From Opisthocomus hoazin (lineage: Eukaryota; Chordata; Aves; Opisthocomiformes; Opisthocomidae), in assembly GCF_030867145.1 (NCBI RefSeq), contig NC_134414.1, positions 18,928,518-18,992,517 of the forward strand: a stretch of 64,000 nucleotides of DNA. The letters are read 5' to 3'. Under the pieces are notes generated by a model. It was not told the origin of the DNA, searched no databases, and was given only the letters and a program-made list of their open reading frames with translations. A program made the translations under genes and the position numbers. Every line of letters begins with the position of its first letter. The stretch's first letter is position 1. Positions 17,766 to 31,200 of the stretch are shown here, piece by piece.

Positions 17766-19665
17766 TTATTCATTAAGTCTTGAAGTTCTTGCCTTTTAAC
17801 AATACTTTTCTTGTCTCCAGGTTTCTGTTTTGTCAGGACATTAAATATGCTTTCCTTTGAACTATTCTTTTGAATTTCAAAGTCAGTCAGAGAAGGCCTC
17901 TGGAGAATTATGTGATACATTCCCTTACTGGTACATCATCTTACTAGCAAGGGATCATAACACAGATGAATAATCACTTACACACACACACACATTGAAG
18001 CGCAGTTCTAACTAAAAGAAAATGAAGGCAGCCATCTTTGACAACACCTACCTTGTAACTTTCAGACCTAAATGTTCACATCCATCAGAGCAATGGGAGA
18101 CCAGCGCTCAAAGCAGTATTTGTGATTTCAGCTGTCACAGCTAATGAGGAAAACTTAAAGACAATCTGTATGCCCAAAGGCAGACGGAGAGCCAGGAGAG
18201 CTGGACAACTATAGTAGTTGCTTATACACCTTGGCTTTTCCTGTCTGCCCTAAACCTTTCTTAAAAAATATTAAGGTTGTTGGATGCACAGTTGACCTTG
18301 GAGAGGACATAATTTACAGGTAAAAAGATTAGAGGGAGTAGATACCTCCACTGCACTAGCAGTGTATCTACTCCTGAAGGAGGAAGGAGACGAAGAGAGG
18401 TCTTTGTACACGCAGACAAACTGTGTTAGAGAACTGGAAAAAATCACTGCAGCCGTGCCCTTCATTAGTACTAAAACCCCAGCATATTAAGGATGGGGTT
18501 CACTTAAACTGCTTTTCTCTGTGTAAAGTCAGGGATCCAGTTTGTTAGCAACGTAGCTCCAATTAGTCTCCAGGTAGTGAAAGAGGCATCTAGGGAACAT
18601 AATTCACTCAAACTGCCTGAAACAACTCCTTTAAGACGGGCTGAACCAGCCCTTAGAGAGTTTCCTCTGTTTCTTCATTGACCATAAAAAGAACTTTATA
18701 ACAGTGAGATAAATCCTTCCCCAAGACACATTCCACATATTGGTGCAGCTGTACAAATAACATTGTATTTTTCCTTTTAGTAAAAATATAGTGCCAAAAC
18801 CAACCGGCTGTTGCATTAACTACTGAATCATTAGCACAGTGAATGGCAAACATGGACAGGAACCTGTTCTGCTCACAGGCAATTTATAGGAGACTTGATC
18901 TGGTCAACTAAAGACAATAGTGCTTGTTATTGGTACAAGAAGGATAATGAAAAGAAAAGCCAAAAACATCATGTTTGCTGTTAAACAAAGAGTAATGCAG
19001 AAAGTCCAACAGGTTTTTCATCATCCTATAGCATCTTGTCCCCATGGCAATAAAAGAAACATATTTAGTTAATTTTTTCTGGAGAATTTTCTAGAAAAAA
19101 TTCTCCAGTGCAATCATTGCTACCATACTGCAGTCGTGGAATTAAGCAGAATATGCCAATATATCTTAATTCCTTTCATCAGGCATTTCAGGAAAGGAGC
19201 ATTTAACCTAAGTTGTATTGCTGGAAAACTATTTTGACTCAGTAATCCATATCAGTTTTCTTGAAGCTAATTCTTTCTTAAGAGCATTAAAATGATGCAT
19301 GACTCAGGTGCTTACAATTTATTTAGCAGAGTGATTCAGTTATTAGTATCTGCTTGAGGCTCTGTTCTTGAGCAAAGGCTGCTGGAAAGTATTTGCATTT
19401 TGCTGCAACAGTCACGTACCCACTTCGACACCTGGCAGAACTATTCCAATGGGAACTGAACAAATGCCTAGAAGGCACAGGTCTATGGGAATGAGGAAAC
19501 ACAACTAGGACAGGAGAATACTCTGAAAATCACATGTGCTTTAGTGAAGGCCTGGGCACCGGTTTTTCCCAAGCAGTAGCTAAGGCCAATAGCTGCTCTG
19601 AGAATTTCCTTGAGAGAATACATTCGATGACAGAGTTGAATGTATTACCTCAAGTCATAGGCACA
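17766..19665. other. Intergenic sequence with a CA repeat and a small hairpin
   Basis: A short (CA)n run lies near 17980-17995 and a perfect 12-bp inverted repeat at 19079-19108. No coding or mobile element signal otherwise. Confidence 0.55.
19079..19108. repeat. Perfect 12-bp inverted repeat (hairpin)
   Basis: Arms CTGGAGAATTTT and AAAATTCTCCAG around the 6-bp spacer CTAGAA. Too short for a microRNA precursor. Function unknown. Confidence 0.7.
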
Positions 19666-19860
19666 TAGAATCATAGAATCATTAAGGTTGGAAAAGACCT
19701 CTAAGATCATCAAGTCCAACCATCAACCCGACGCCACCATGCCTACTAAACCATGTCCTGAAGAGCCACTTCTACACCTTTTTTTAACACCTCCAGGGAT
19801 GGTGCCTCAACCACTTCCCTGGGTAGCCTGTTCCAGTGCTTCACAGATCTTTAAATCACA
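19666..19860 (-). mobile_element. CR1 LINE 3' tail fragment
   Basis: The plus strand begins with two ATAGAATC units, then AAGGTTGGAAAAGACCTCTA and the reverse-complement end of ORF2 up to about 19850. The 'GGAAAAGACC' variant marks a different CR1 subfamily from the 'GGAAGGGACC' copies; the fragment at 45.0 kb shares it. Confidence 0.88.
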
Positions 19861-22774
19861 TTGGTACCAATGCAAGTGCACCAGCACAGGCCTCACTGCA
19901 GAAATCTACGCTGTGTGTCATGTAGGTAAACTCTCTGCACCCACAGGGAGAGGGTGATGACAGCCTCTTGGTGACACCTACTCAGGTAAATGAGAAGAAT
20001 CATGAACTGGTCCTGCAAAGCATGGTGTGCCTCATGCCCTCCTGTGACCAAGATTTCTTGCCCTCCCTGCTCCAAAACAGGTACCTTTCTTTGATGCTGT
20101 CATCTGAGGTGCCTGGATGCACTCAGAGACACTGCCTGTAGGTTGCCAACAGGCACTGGGAGTGGGCTGAAAACTGAATGGCACGGTGAGGCATCCACCA
20201 CTGCCAGAGCATTGTCCTTTCAGCTTAGCTGTGTAGGTATAGTCTCTACTGACAGGTAAATTTCCCCCGCAAGCCATAGTAGCTGCCAGAACTGGGGACC
20301 GAATGAAGCTGGCAGAAGGCTCCTTCCCTCCTTTCCCCAGTGTCATGCTGGAGGCCATGCGGCTTTGTCCCCATTCCAGGAGGAGAGCCTGCCCACCGAG
20401 CAGCTGACACCCTATACGTGGTCTCATTGCACATGGCAGAGATGCCACCATCCTCTTCTTCTCCCCAGGCCCTGCCAGAACATAGGAGACTGACCTAGAA
20501 GCTAAGCTGGAGTTTGCTGACATCTCACTTTAGAACATTTAGCTGGTGGATTCAGGCACCTTTTTATTTACCAGACACCTCTGCAGAAGAAATACCAAAC
20601 CTAAAGCCAACTGATGTAAAAAACACAGGTAAAAGCTGCCATTTACCTATCTGTAAATCTGAATATATTACTTGTACAATATTGGTTGGTCTGGGCTGTT
20701 TCACTGCTTTGTAACAGCAAAAGCTATGTGAGAAAGGACAGAAAACTGAGAGGTGGAATCCAGTAATCCCTCTCCAGAGATCTACCTTTCCTCTTTCCCT
20801 TCTCTGTCATCAACAACACCAAGGATTTGGCTTCTTTCTGTATTTTCCCACACTTCTACATTATTTGTCCAAGAGCTTAATTGACCACAGAGACTTCCTG
20901 AGTCTTTCTGCATCACCACTTTTTTATGCCCTCAACTGTAGTTTGAAAACATACATCCAATGGAGATTCACTTATTCAAAACAATTGATTACAAGAAATA
21001 CATTGCTTTTCTTCCTTTTAGTTTTTTTTACGTTATTTGTTTTATACTTTCTCACCAATGCTTATTCATTTTTTTCCTTTGCAGAACATTTCTGAATTTT
21101 AACTCTGATCTTTTTTAACTTAACTCATCTTTAATTTTTGACTGTAAACATAGACACAAAACATTTAAATGGTGAAAGCTCGCAAACATATTAGATAGTA
21201 TCTCAGAACAAGAATCCAAGGACAGAGTTGGCAATAACAGGACAAAGCAACAAGTGTGAGTGGAACATAACTACTGATGTGTGCAAATTGTGGGCAGAGG
21301 TGAGAAGGAAGAAAGAGAAGATTAATTAGCCTTAAGCATTATGAAGTGATGGAATAAACCCAAGAAGGTCACTTCAAGGGAAAAGCAATTTATCTGGGTC
21401 AAAATGAGGTGCAGTTGAGCATCTGACTGAGATCTCTGGGTACATTCCGAACATATTGTTTGGAATGCTTTTAGAGAAATAAAAGCTGTGAAAGTCATCT
21501 TCAGGAGTGAAATTAATTTCCCTCAATGTTGGATCTCTCCCTTTGAAAGATATGAACACCAAGAATGTGATTCATCTTGCCCTAAAGTACACACTTAGGA
21601 TACATGAATAGAACTTTATAGGAAGAGTCTTTTTCTTTGCTTTAACTATAATGTGAGACTTAAGGTGATTACCATTGGTTGAAACTTATGTGTTTCACCA
21701 GCAGGGTCTCACCCTAGCTTCCTAACACATACTATTAACAGCTGTGGGGTCCAGATGAACATTTACCAGTAATCATTACGAAGTATTTCTATTTTGGTTT
21801 GGGCTTTTCTAAGTCCTGAGGATATTAAGGAAGAGCTGACTACAAAATATGTAATTGCATTGACTGACTAGTAATAACATCTTGACTTTCATTAGGCCAA
21901 ATCAAAGAATCAATCAATCAGAAGTCAATTGGAGTAAAAAGTTCAGGTAGGTGAAAGAGAGGAGATCTGAATTTACTGTGGGTCAAAGGTGAAAAGAAAC
22001 TGGATGTCCAACAAATAGAATCTTAGGAAAGTAGTGTATCAGAATACTAATAATTGGATTTTAAAAAAAACCCTGTCTAAATCTAACATAATCTCCCACA
22101 TATGTAGATGTTTCATAGATATGTCTAGGTTAGGAACATAGTCATCCAGTTTCATTATTACAATTAATGAAGAAAAACAGATGTCTTCAGACAGAATCTG
22201 AGATATTAGTGGGTTGAATCACTTGCTGTCTATCTCTCTCCTTTGACTATATGGGAAGCAGAGAATAATTTTACATCTGGGTTAGCATTTCATTTAGAGG
22301 CCTGAAGTGGAAGAATGCAGGCATTCAAAGAAGGCTTTAATTTAGAAGTTGGGAAATGTAAGGATAAAGTGAAAGCTGTCAAATCAAATTAGGCCTTGAA
22401 ACAAAAATTAAGTAGCAAGAAATATGTCAGTGATGTAGAGAGATTAAAAAAAGAGGGCAAGAAGAAGGAAAGATGATACATGTAAAGTGGGGTAAAAATT
22501 TAAGATATTCTAGGTATGGCTTGAAAGCAAAATTTATCATTCCACTTTTCAGTAATAATACTGGCACTGAACATAAGACGAAACACCAGATGAGTAAGTG
22601 GATGTGGGCATGGAGTAGAGAGTAACATTTTTAAGCTGAAGCATAATTCAGAGCAAAATATATGAACTGAAAACTCTGAAAAAATCTGTCAGCAAATGTT
22701 GGAAGAAGTTTGTTAAAAAGGAGTGACATAGAATCACTAAAATGTAGTACATATAACACCCAAATTGGATACAG
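19861..22774. other. Intergenic sequence, no gene recognised
   Basis: It includes a GC-richer patch with a 163-codon minus-strand open frame (20032-20523). That frame overlaps other frames, lacks splice signals I can identify and resembles no family I know. The rest is AT-rich. Confidence 0.5.
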
Positions 22775-23320
22775 CAGAACAGCGATCCAGACAAAAGAAA
22801 GCCTGTTAATCCAACCATAGTAGTATGCAAAGCATTAAATGAATTTGAAGGTAAGGATAACCAAACATGGAAGCTAACAGAATGTGAGATAAGTATGGCA
22901 TGAATTTAACAAAAGAACATGATAAATGAACTTCATATCACCCTTTGACTAATGCAAATGTTTTACTAGACAATATAAATGCATTAGATCACATTTTCTT
23001 GGGCTTCTGAAAAGCATTTGAAGCAATACCTAATGAAAAACTAGTTAAAACAGAAAAATGATGATTAGAAGTAGAACTGCAGGGAGAACAAAGCACTAAC
23101 TATAAAGAACATCACTACAGGGTATCCTCAGAGAAGAACTGAAGAGCTTTAGGGACTGGCTGGGTCATGTGATCTTTCTTTAGTAGTTGAACTAAAGACT
23201 TGGGAACAAAAAAATAACTCAGAGCCACTGTCAATATATGAGAGGGTGATTCAGGATGACCCTGACAACTTGTGTAAAAGACATAGAATGAAACTACAAA
23301 ATTCAAAATTGAAGACTGTC
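22775..23320 (+). mobile_element. Ancient CR1-like LINE remnant (reverse transcriptase part)
   Basis: Translating 22988-23050 gives GF-stop-KAFEAIPNEKLV, a decayed form of the [16 protein letters not shown] motif of CR1-clade reverse transcriptases. Upstream DNA matches the usual order: a KPVN-like stretch at 22800, VVCKALNEFEG near 22830, then an FTKGTS-like stretch near 22910. Downstream, 23235-23310 resembles the segment after the catalytic motif. Many stops and an internal deletion make it far older than the other copies. It has no visible 3' tail repeat. Recognised by pattern, not by alignment. Confidence 0.7.
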
Positions 23321-26300
23321 AGGACACTGATGTGATTCCTTAGTCATACTCCTTCTAACACCCCTCAGACACCTTGCCAAAAAGATGTTTTCATTACCTG
23401 TTGGTATTGAGATTTCTCAGTGCATCAGATGCAGCACAACCCAAAACATGTACTGGAGCTCTGGAAATCTTCACTATGTCACACTAGGTGCAAGACAGCT
23501 GTACAATACGTCTGTCTGCCTTCTCGTTCTTGTGAGAACAGAGCTTGTGCAGTACAAGGCAGCTTCACTCAGGCAACACACTTGATGTCCAGAGAGCTGA
23601 ATGCTTCATATTAGAGGTAAGAAAAAAGCAACCAACAAACAAACTTATAAAAGATACAGTAGTAAACTGTATCACTCCTTCCTAGCTGATATTTTGAGCT
23701 TATTGCTCACAGTTTCTTCTGAATCCTTGGTTCATGATCTGTTCCCTTAAGGAAATCAAACACAGATTTCAGTATCTTGATGGACATCTTGTCAGACAGT
23801 TCTTGATAGAAGTGATGGTTAAAATATTGTGTAGTCCCTGATGCAGGTCTCATTCCCACAACACTCCTTATCTTCTAGGCAAGCACGTTAAAAAATGAAC
23901 AGTGAGTTTTATTATGTATCAATTAGAAAACGTCAGAGATATGCATGAGAAAATTAATATCTTCATCATCTTTCACTTTGCTTATGATATTCAGCTAATT
24001 TTACTGTTTTTTACATATATTAGGATGGGCTGAATCGCCTCTGGATGCATAAATGTATCTCCCTTGACTATAGAGCAGGTCTAGATAATTTGTCCTTCAG
24101 AAGACTGAAGTAAAAATTAGTCCTAGCCTAAAGGTCCCAAAAGTAATAATCGGAAATGTATGCTATTTCAGAGGCTATTTCAAACAGCTGTCTTTGGTCT
24201 GACTTCAGTCTCTTCTCTTCAGTCAGTCAAGATTCTCACTTGTTTATTCATATGCCCCTAAAAAAATTTAAACCAATTGAACTTAGCCTTTCCCTCCCTT
24301 TTTATCCCTTTTCCTCATTATTTCAGCTTTTTACAAAATAAAACAATTAAAAAAAAACCCCAAAAAACCACAAAAACATGCAACAATTAACTGTAGGACC
24401 AAAGTCGTAACTAAAACAAAGACTTCAAAAAAGTCCTGTAGCATACTTTTAATGCGGTCACATGCATTAACATTGTATATTTTTTACTATAACTTGTTAT
24501 CAAAAAAGCTGATATGACTATTAACATGGTAGACAATACATTGGTTTTAATAGAAATGCTTTATCAAACAGTGACTTCCACTTGAAACACTGATATACCT
24601 ATAATTTGCTTTCTGATGTGAATAAGCTATAGAGTAGGAGTAATAGTAGACTTTATTGCAACTGCCTATCCATATTCATTAAAGATTCTGCTGTTATCAC
24701 TCCTCATCCACAGAGTAAATTGGCCTCGCCAGGAAAGTTAGTGACATGACAATATTTGGCAGGACAGCAACAAAGAGACTTTAAACATGAATTTGCTTGT
24801 ATGCAGTCTGGACTGCCTGCCTGGGTGTCAAATCTGAACAGAGCACAACATATGTATGTAATCATATATGTGATCTAGATATATTTAAAGAGCTGTGTGG
24901 GAAATGAACTGTTGATCTTGCCAGACTGACCTGCTTTTGACAGATAAGGCTATGTTTTTGTGAGAGAAGATATTAAGGCAGAATATTAGGCCATCAATGG
25001 ATCTAAATCCGCCTGACTGCACTTTGCAGCTGTACAAAGGACTTGGTTTGTAACTGCTAACAAAACTTTCTTTGGGAAGTCTATTATGAGAAATTTGCAG
25101 TGATACAAACCTCTGCTGGTGCTTTGGTAGGACAAATTTGCCCTGGGCTTACTGCAGACCATGGGTGGGAGAGGACAGGCCATGGGGCAGAGCTGGGTGG
25201 GAGTTCCAGTGGGGTGGGACCCACGATGCAGAGTAGGGACAGAGCTGGAGGGTAACACCAGGACGCACTGCTGAGATGGCCCTGAGCAGTGACCCACAGC
25301 AGTCTGGGCTGAAATCCTACTTGAGGGCTCTGCAAGGACCTTTATCAAGCTCATACACAAAAATGTGAGGAGCCACCTTATTACAGGTGGAATAGGAGCT
25401 TACAGTTAGTGATCTCAGTAAGAAAATGAAAAACAAACAGCTATGTCTTTGATTTATGCTTTCCTTTAATACTAATTTTTCAGCTGAGTCACTTTTACAG
25501 TTTCAGAAGAGGCAGGAAAAAGCACTATTTTTTTAAAGCTACAAAATCATCCTCAATAAAGAGTCTGAGTTATCAGTCTCAACACTGCTCGTAAACAGAC
25601 ATCTTCTTATGGTGTTCTACACAGGCAAGAGAGAAAGAGAAAGTTCTGACTGAATCTAGCTGCAGAAAACAGCTCCACAAGCATCACTATAATGAAAATA
25701 ATTTCCTATTATTTTGTACAGTATGTCTTGCACTTCAATGCAACAGTATTTTGAGACTCTCATGTATCTATTCTGAACAAGCTTCCTGAAGAAATACTTT
25801 AATGGGAAGTTATGATTATACAAAGTGAATATACAACATTATAATCAATACTTTCAAAGTAGGAGATTTTGAATTCTTCTACTCTGTCAGAATTCTTAAC
25901 ACCATATAGCCCAGTAAATCAAGCTTTTGCCGTGAGATAAAGTCCATAGTCTTTGTACCGAACTGCCAGGATTTCTCTGGACTTGTTTCAGCCTGAACAG
26001 ATTCTAGCTTGTTTCAGCTATGATGGCAATGGTCTAGACAACTGTTATTGCCCAAATTGGTGTTAATTTAGCTTTTGTTTGTAGTAAGAGTGAGTAGTTA
26101 TTCCGCATGGACTGAACTGTGGTGTGGGAAAGTGCAGACACAGGTCCTGGACTGTAAGACAAAACAAAAGGAGTAGATGCTCAGAAAGTTGCTTTTCAGT
26201 GTAACAATTTCAATGGCACAATTCAGGATTTTTTGTATTAAATTGGACTATAAGTGAATATCACTGCAAACAAGCTAGCAATTTTGTCTGTCACACTAGC

Positions 26301-27536
26301 AAAATGCTAAGCATGTTAGGTTGTGTGGTAAGAAGCTAGTCTCTATCACAGAAGAGCCCCAAGATCAGTGGAGAAGACCCCAGTAACACCCCAGCCCAGC
26401 TGCTCCTGCGGCATCGCAGGAGCGTCACTGGCCTCCCAAAGGCTGGCATGTGCTTACTGGGAACACATGCCTCACTACTGGTTGGACCCAAGAGCATGGA
26501 GCTGTGGCACACTCACTTTTATCAGGTTTCTGGGTTTGGTACATCTCCTAACCGAGGGGACTAACAGAAAATTATTAGATTTGTATAGGTGGTGTGTTCC
26601 AGTTTTGCCCATTATAAGCTTTTGATTGCAACCATCAAAATTTAGCTAGACTCAGATTTACTAGTGTACAGTCCGTTACCATGGCTAATACAAAATACAG
26701 GAAATGCGTTCACTGTTACTGCTTGGCCCAGCCACTGCTACTCACCAGCCAGCGCCGTTTGCACTACGCTAACTCTCTCATTCATGTGTCAGCTCTGCAC
26801 GCAGTTTCATCCCAAAATTTATTTTGGTTACAAATGACATAATGCATTTGGTGGCAAAGGAAGATGTTCTGTTGCTCTGCTGTTCATGGAGGAGGGTGAT
26901 ACTGACACTCAGTTAAAAATTGCACTGAAGTCAGCAGGACTAGGGCGAACAATACTTTCTCAAATACGGATGGGAAAATTGTTGGGTTCCGAAACTGATG
27001 GTTGTAAGCCACCGATACTTCACTAAGATATTAAAAAGAAGATGTGAGGAAGATCCTACTTCTTAATAACACATTCAATACGTCATGATGGGTTCAGCAT
27101 GTTATCTCTGCTATGACTGGATCCTCAATCTGCTCAAAAGGAGATACATGGAAAAGTGAGCCAAGATGAAGAAATCTGTTGATGAATGGAGGTGATTAAG
27201 TAGATTGTACAACTGCAGGGATGCCCTGGGATGAGGCAGAAGGAGAACAGGGCAGAAAAATAAGCAGAGTCCCTTAGGTAATGTAAGTCAGAGTTAGCTT
27301 ATGAAATCAAGCAGTTCTGCTTCAATGAAGCAGTTCTGCATTTTGCATAACAGAAGTATCTCAGTGTGTTGTCCTTATTTAGAGCATTAATCTGCCTTCA
27401 GTAACAACAAAAGCTTTATACTTTGTTTACGTGTTTATGCATTTGGCCATAAAAGGAATCTTTTTTCTTTCTTTCTTTTTTTTTAGTTTCTGTGCTGAAG
27501 TTGAAAATTGTTTCATTAACATAGCTTATGGTGCTG
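23321..27536. other. Intergenic sequence, no gene recognised
   Basis: Mostly AT-rich unique DNA. A moderately GC-rich patch at 25.0-25.4 kb has a 124-codon minus-strand open frame with no recognised domain. No CR1 tail or RNA gene seen. Confidence 0.5.
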
Positions 27537-27537
27537 C

Positions 27538-27816
27538 CATGACCAGTGATAGGACACCGGGTAACGGAATGAAGCTGCATCAGGGGAAGTTTAGACTGGA
27601 TGTTAGGAACAGGTTCTTCACTCAGAGGGTGATCGGTCACTGGAACAGGCTCTCCAGGGAAGTGGTCACAGCACCAAGCCTGTCAGAATTCAAGGATCAT
27701 CTGAACGACATTCTAAGTGATATGGTTTAGTTTTACACAGTCCTGGGAGGAGCAGGGAGTGAACTTGATGATCCTTGTAGGTCCCTTCCAACTTCAGATA
27801 TTCTATGATTCTAAAA
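27538..27816 (+). mobile_element. CR1 LINE 3' fragment
   Basis: It encodes the ORF2 C-terminus in the plus frame (motifs KLHQGKFRLDVRNRFF, GHWNRLSREVV, LSEFKDHLNDIL), a stop at 27728, then a 3' UTR with GGTCCCTTCCAACTTC and the tail TATTCTATGATTCTA at 27800-27814. Strongly 5'-truncated. Confidence 0.92.
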
Positions 27817-27849
27817 TGATAGAAGCTGTCTTCACCAGTTCCCACTAAT

Positions 27850-28262
27850 TCAGAAGCTCTGATGGGTTAATAGTGTATGGGCAGAGTTCATACTGCATTG
27901 GTATTGTCTGTTCTTTTGACAACCATATAAACCATCTATAACCCACAATAGATTCTTTATCACTGGCTCTATCTTCTTCACTAGAAACGTAATTATGTAT
28001 CCATTTCTAATCTGGACATCATTGTAGCTTTGGACAACCTGGCATTTCATAGATTTAGTATGAAACATCACAGAACCGTGATCTGTGATCAAATGTATTT
28101 TATTGCTGTTTTCCCACATTATCCATTGAACAGCAATATCAGTTAATTCAGCAGTTCTAGTCAAACTGTTGTCATAAGGAACCCACATAGAACTCAAAAC
28201 TAGAAGTCTAGGGTGGGTTGAAGGTGAACCTCGTTTCCTAAGAATTCCACTAGCCTCTATGT
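27850..28262 (-). other. Unexplained open reading frame, possible orphan or fossil exon
   Basis: The minus strand is open for 139 codons from 28269 to a TGA at 27852-27850. A TTTCCAG splice-acceptor-like site sits at its 5' end, so an exon could begin at 28262. It encodes DIEASGILRKRG, then WVPYDNSLTRTAELTDIAVQ, KIHLITDHGSVMF and EPVIKNLLWVIDGLYG. The composition is protein-like, with spaced Trp, Asp and Gly and no low complexity. I do not recognise the family. An ATG lies at 28188, but no partner exon or promoter was found. It lies directly beside a CR1 fragment. Chance remains possible in a window this size. Confidence 0.3.
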
Positions 28263-28272
28263 CTGGAAACTA

Positions 28273-31200
28273 ATTGCAAAGCCACTGGCTTTTTCCCCCC
28301 AGATCAAAAAATAATTAATGAAAACCAACTCATTCGTTAACCAAAATCATTTCTGTCTTTCCAAAAGAGGAATCTATTTTTCTCTCACAGTCAATCAGTT
28401 CTGCTTGTAAGATACATCACTTCTTCCTTAAGCTCAAATCAAAATTAGGTGCATGATGTCTCAGTTATTTGACTTTAAGTGAACCTTGGTTAAATGAATT
28501 AAAAGAAATTACTTTAACTCAGAACTGATTACATGGGCAGAAAAAGTATTCACTATTAATAGAGAAGTAACTACTCCAGCAGGCTGCCTCTGCCATTTTT
28601 GTCTCACAGCTAAGTACGAAAAAAAAGTTTTACAATTTATCCTGTAGTTCTGTGACACAAAATGATTTGCTTATTTCTGTTATAGTCCTAACTTGTTTTC
28701 TTCATTTTCCTGTAACACCATGGAAGCATTTAATCTGGTCTGTTGAAACAAATCTTTCTGCAAGTGCTTGTTGTTTTCCGGGTCTCTTCTTCCTCTTACA
28801 GCCCTGAAGGTTCTCCTGTACCTTCCTTCACTTAGTAACTCTGTTTTGCAATCGTTTGTTCTAAGTCCCTGATGTTCCATCATCTGCCATCATGTGTTAT
28901 CACTTGTTCACTGCCAGGTGGTTTAGGGACAAGACTGTAACTGAGAAGTGTTTGATAAAGTCTCAGGACATTTGTATTACAACTCCTTAGCTGCAAGGTG
29001 TTTTCCGCTGGATGATACTTGAAGTCCATACCCTTTGAAACTGAACGACACAACACATTTTAAGGCAGCGGGGGAGCGAGGAATAAGATGCCTAATGAGA
29101 TACCTAATTCACGTCATTTCAGTGACAGCAGTGCCCAGAGGATCCAGTCAGGATGGGGGTTCTTGCTTTGATGATATCCAAATACAAACACTGCTACAGA
29201 AATCACATATAAGCATATTAATAGGCTAGGGACTAAAGTTGCTCTTTCAACACTCATCCAAAATATATTAATCTTCATACAAGTCCTAGCAAGCATCATT
29301 TCCTGTTACAGGATAAACCATAGCCTCACCCGCTTGTTCTTTGGCTGGGTGCAGAAAGGCCCTCCAGGTCTTTGCTATTTACTCCACGGCATCTGAAGCA
29401 AGAATGCCTGACACAGCAAACGAGAAAAAATTTGTGGCACCTGAGAGCTGACAGAAAATTGAATCTGTGCAAGCTGGTTGATGGAAATATCTAATGATTC
29501 AAACTGAGGAAGCAGACTAGTCAACTGGATCATGCCAGACAAGTACTACACCCACACATCAAATCTGGGATCTTCCCAAGAAAAAAACCCCAACAGTTGC
29601 TTATGATGATCTTCAGTGTGAGAAATAACTGAAAATACTACCGAACAGCATGGAGCAGAGTCACTTTATCAGATCTCCACAGAGAAATTGTTTTAATTTG
29701 AAGGAGTTCAGTGCAACCAAGAATGAGGCCACAGTCTTCTGCTGCCAGGTGGTCTCCCTAAACCTGGGCTCCAGTATCACTGACTTCTTGATGGCTTAAT
29801 ATCGTTGTTTGTGTAAGAACAGCTTCAGTAGAACAGCCCAAGAAAATGCCTTTGAGAAGCTCAGTAATCTGGTAATTACAGCTCTCTAGAAAGTAGGTGG
29901 CAGGTACTTGGATCTCTTAGGAAAAGAAGGATCTTGAACCTGCATGTCTTGTATTCTGCACAAGTGATCTAACAAAAGTGAGACAAGCGGCTCTGCCGTC
30001 TCATCAGACTTCAAGGGTTTTCTGGGGGACTGACTTGCTTAGACCACAACTACCACGTAAGGTGACTGAGACAAGCAGCTGAAGAATGTATGGCTCAGCT
30101 GCTGTGCTTCATAACGTGCTGCAAGCTGGTTGTATGTCTAACCTCTCATGCAGTTCTGGCTGTCCTCAGCATCAGAAATATCAGGTGCCTTATGGACTTA
30201 TAGAGTTAGCTGGGGGTTTTGCAGATGTGCAACTAGGCCACTAAAAGAGACACTTTGCTGGATATGTGACATTTAAATGTAATTCAAAATGCTTACGAAA
30301 TGTAACAAATTTTTGACATTTTTGTGTTAAGAGCTGTGGGAGCGACTGCAGTGACTCTGCCTGTGAAGGCACAGGTCTGGCACTATCACTCTACCACCAA
30401 CTTGCGTGTTTGCTCTTTGCTCTCTCATCTTTATAACAGGCAAACATGAAGACAACATGACAACCCAGAGCTGCTTCTTAACCTCACATACGCGGCTACA
30501 AGGCTTTCTATGGCATTATTTGTGTCGAGTAGCAACAGAATTCTTTTGCAGAGAGATACTTAACACCAGGTCCCAGTAAATCTCTCCTTTTGTTGAGACA
30601 GGGAACGCAGGATATGGCAAACCAGCTCATGGAAAATGTTTACTGTTTACATAAAAATACTTGTCCTTCTTCCTCTGAAGCTTCAAACAGGAAGAGTTCA
30701 GCCCAACTCAGAAAACAGTCCTGAGAGAATAAACAAGAGGGCTTGGACATCTTTTATCTATCTGGCTCTGCATATGAGCTTGCTGTTTTCTTAGCAAAAG
30801 ATTCAGTGTAGATCATACTCTAAAAAAACCCCCTGAGTTACCAAGTACTGTTAATATGAAAGTTTGAAGATACAATGTTGATTCATGCCATTTTGTGGGA
30901 CCTATAAGAAAGCCATGGTGTTTAAACATCTTCCCTACATCTAAGCAAAGGGATCTGGGAACAATTCCCAGCTCGCATGTCCCTGGCTATGTTTCAGTTC
31001 CCTCTGGGAATCAAATCAAGCACAAACTACAAAAAGGTTTCTTCCCCACAGAAAGGAAATCGCCCTCCAGCGTTTCCCCGTTGCAGCCAACCGTAGGCAT
31101 GAGCTGCATCATATCATTGACCTGCCCTGCAGTCCAAGAGTGGTCTGGAGATAATCACCTATCCTTCTTACATCCCCTGCCCACCCCTCGCTTCCTCCCC

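Noticed and set aside
20032..20523. 163-codon minus-strand open frame
   Set aside because: GC-rich patch with overlapping open frames on the same strand; no domain, splice site or start context that supports a gene.
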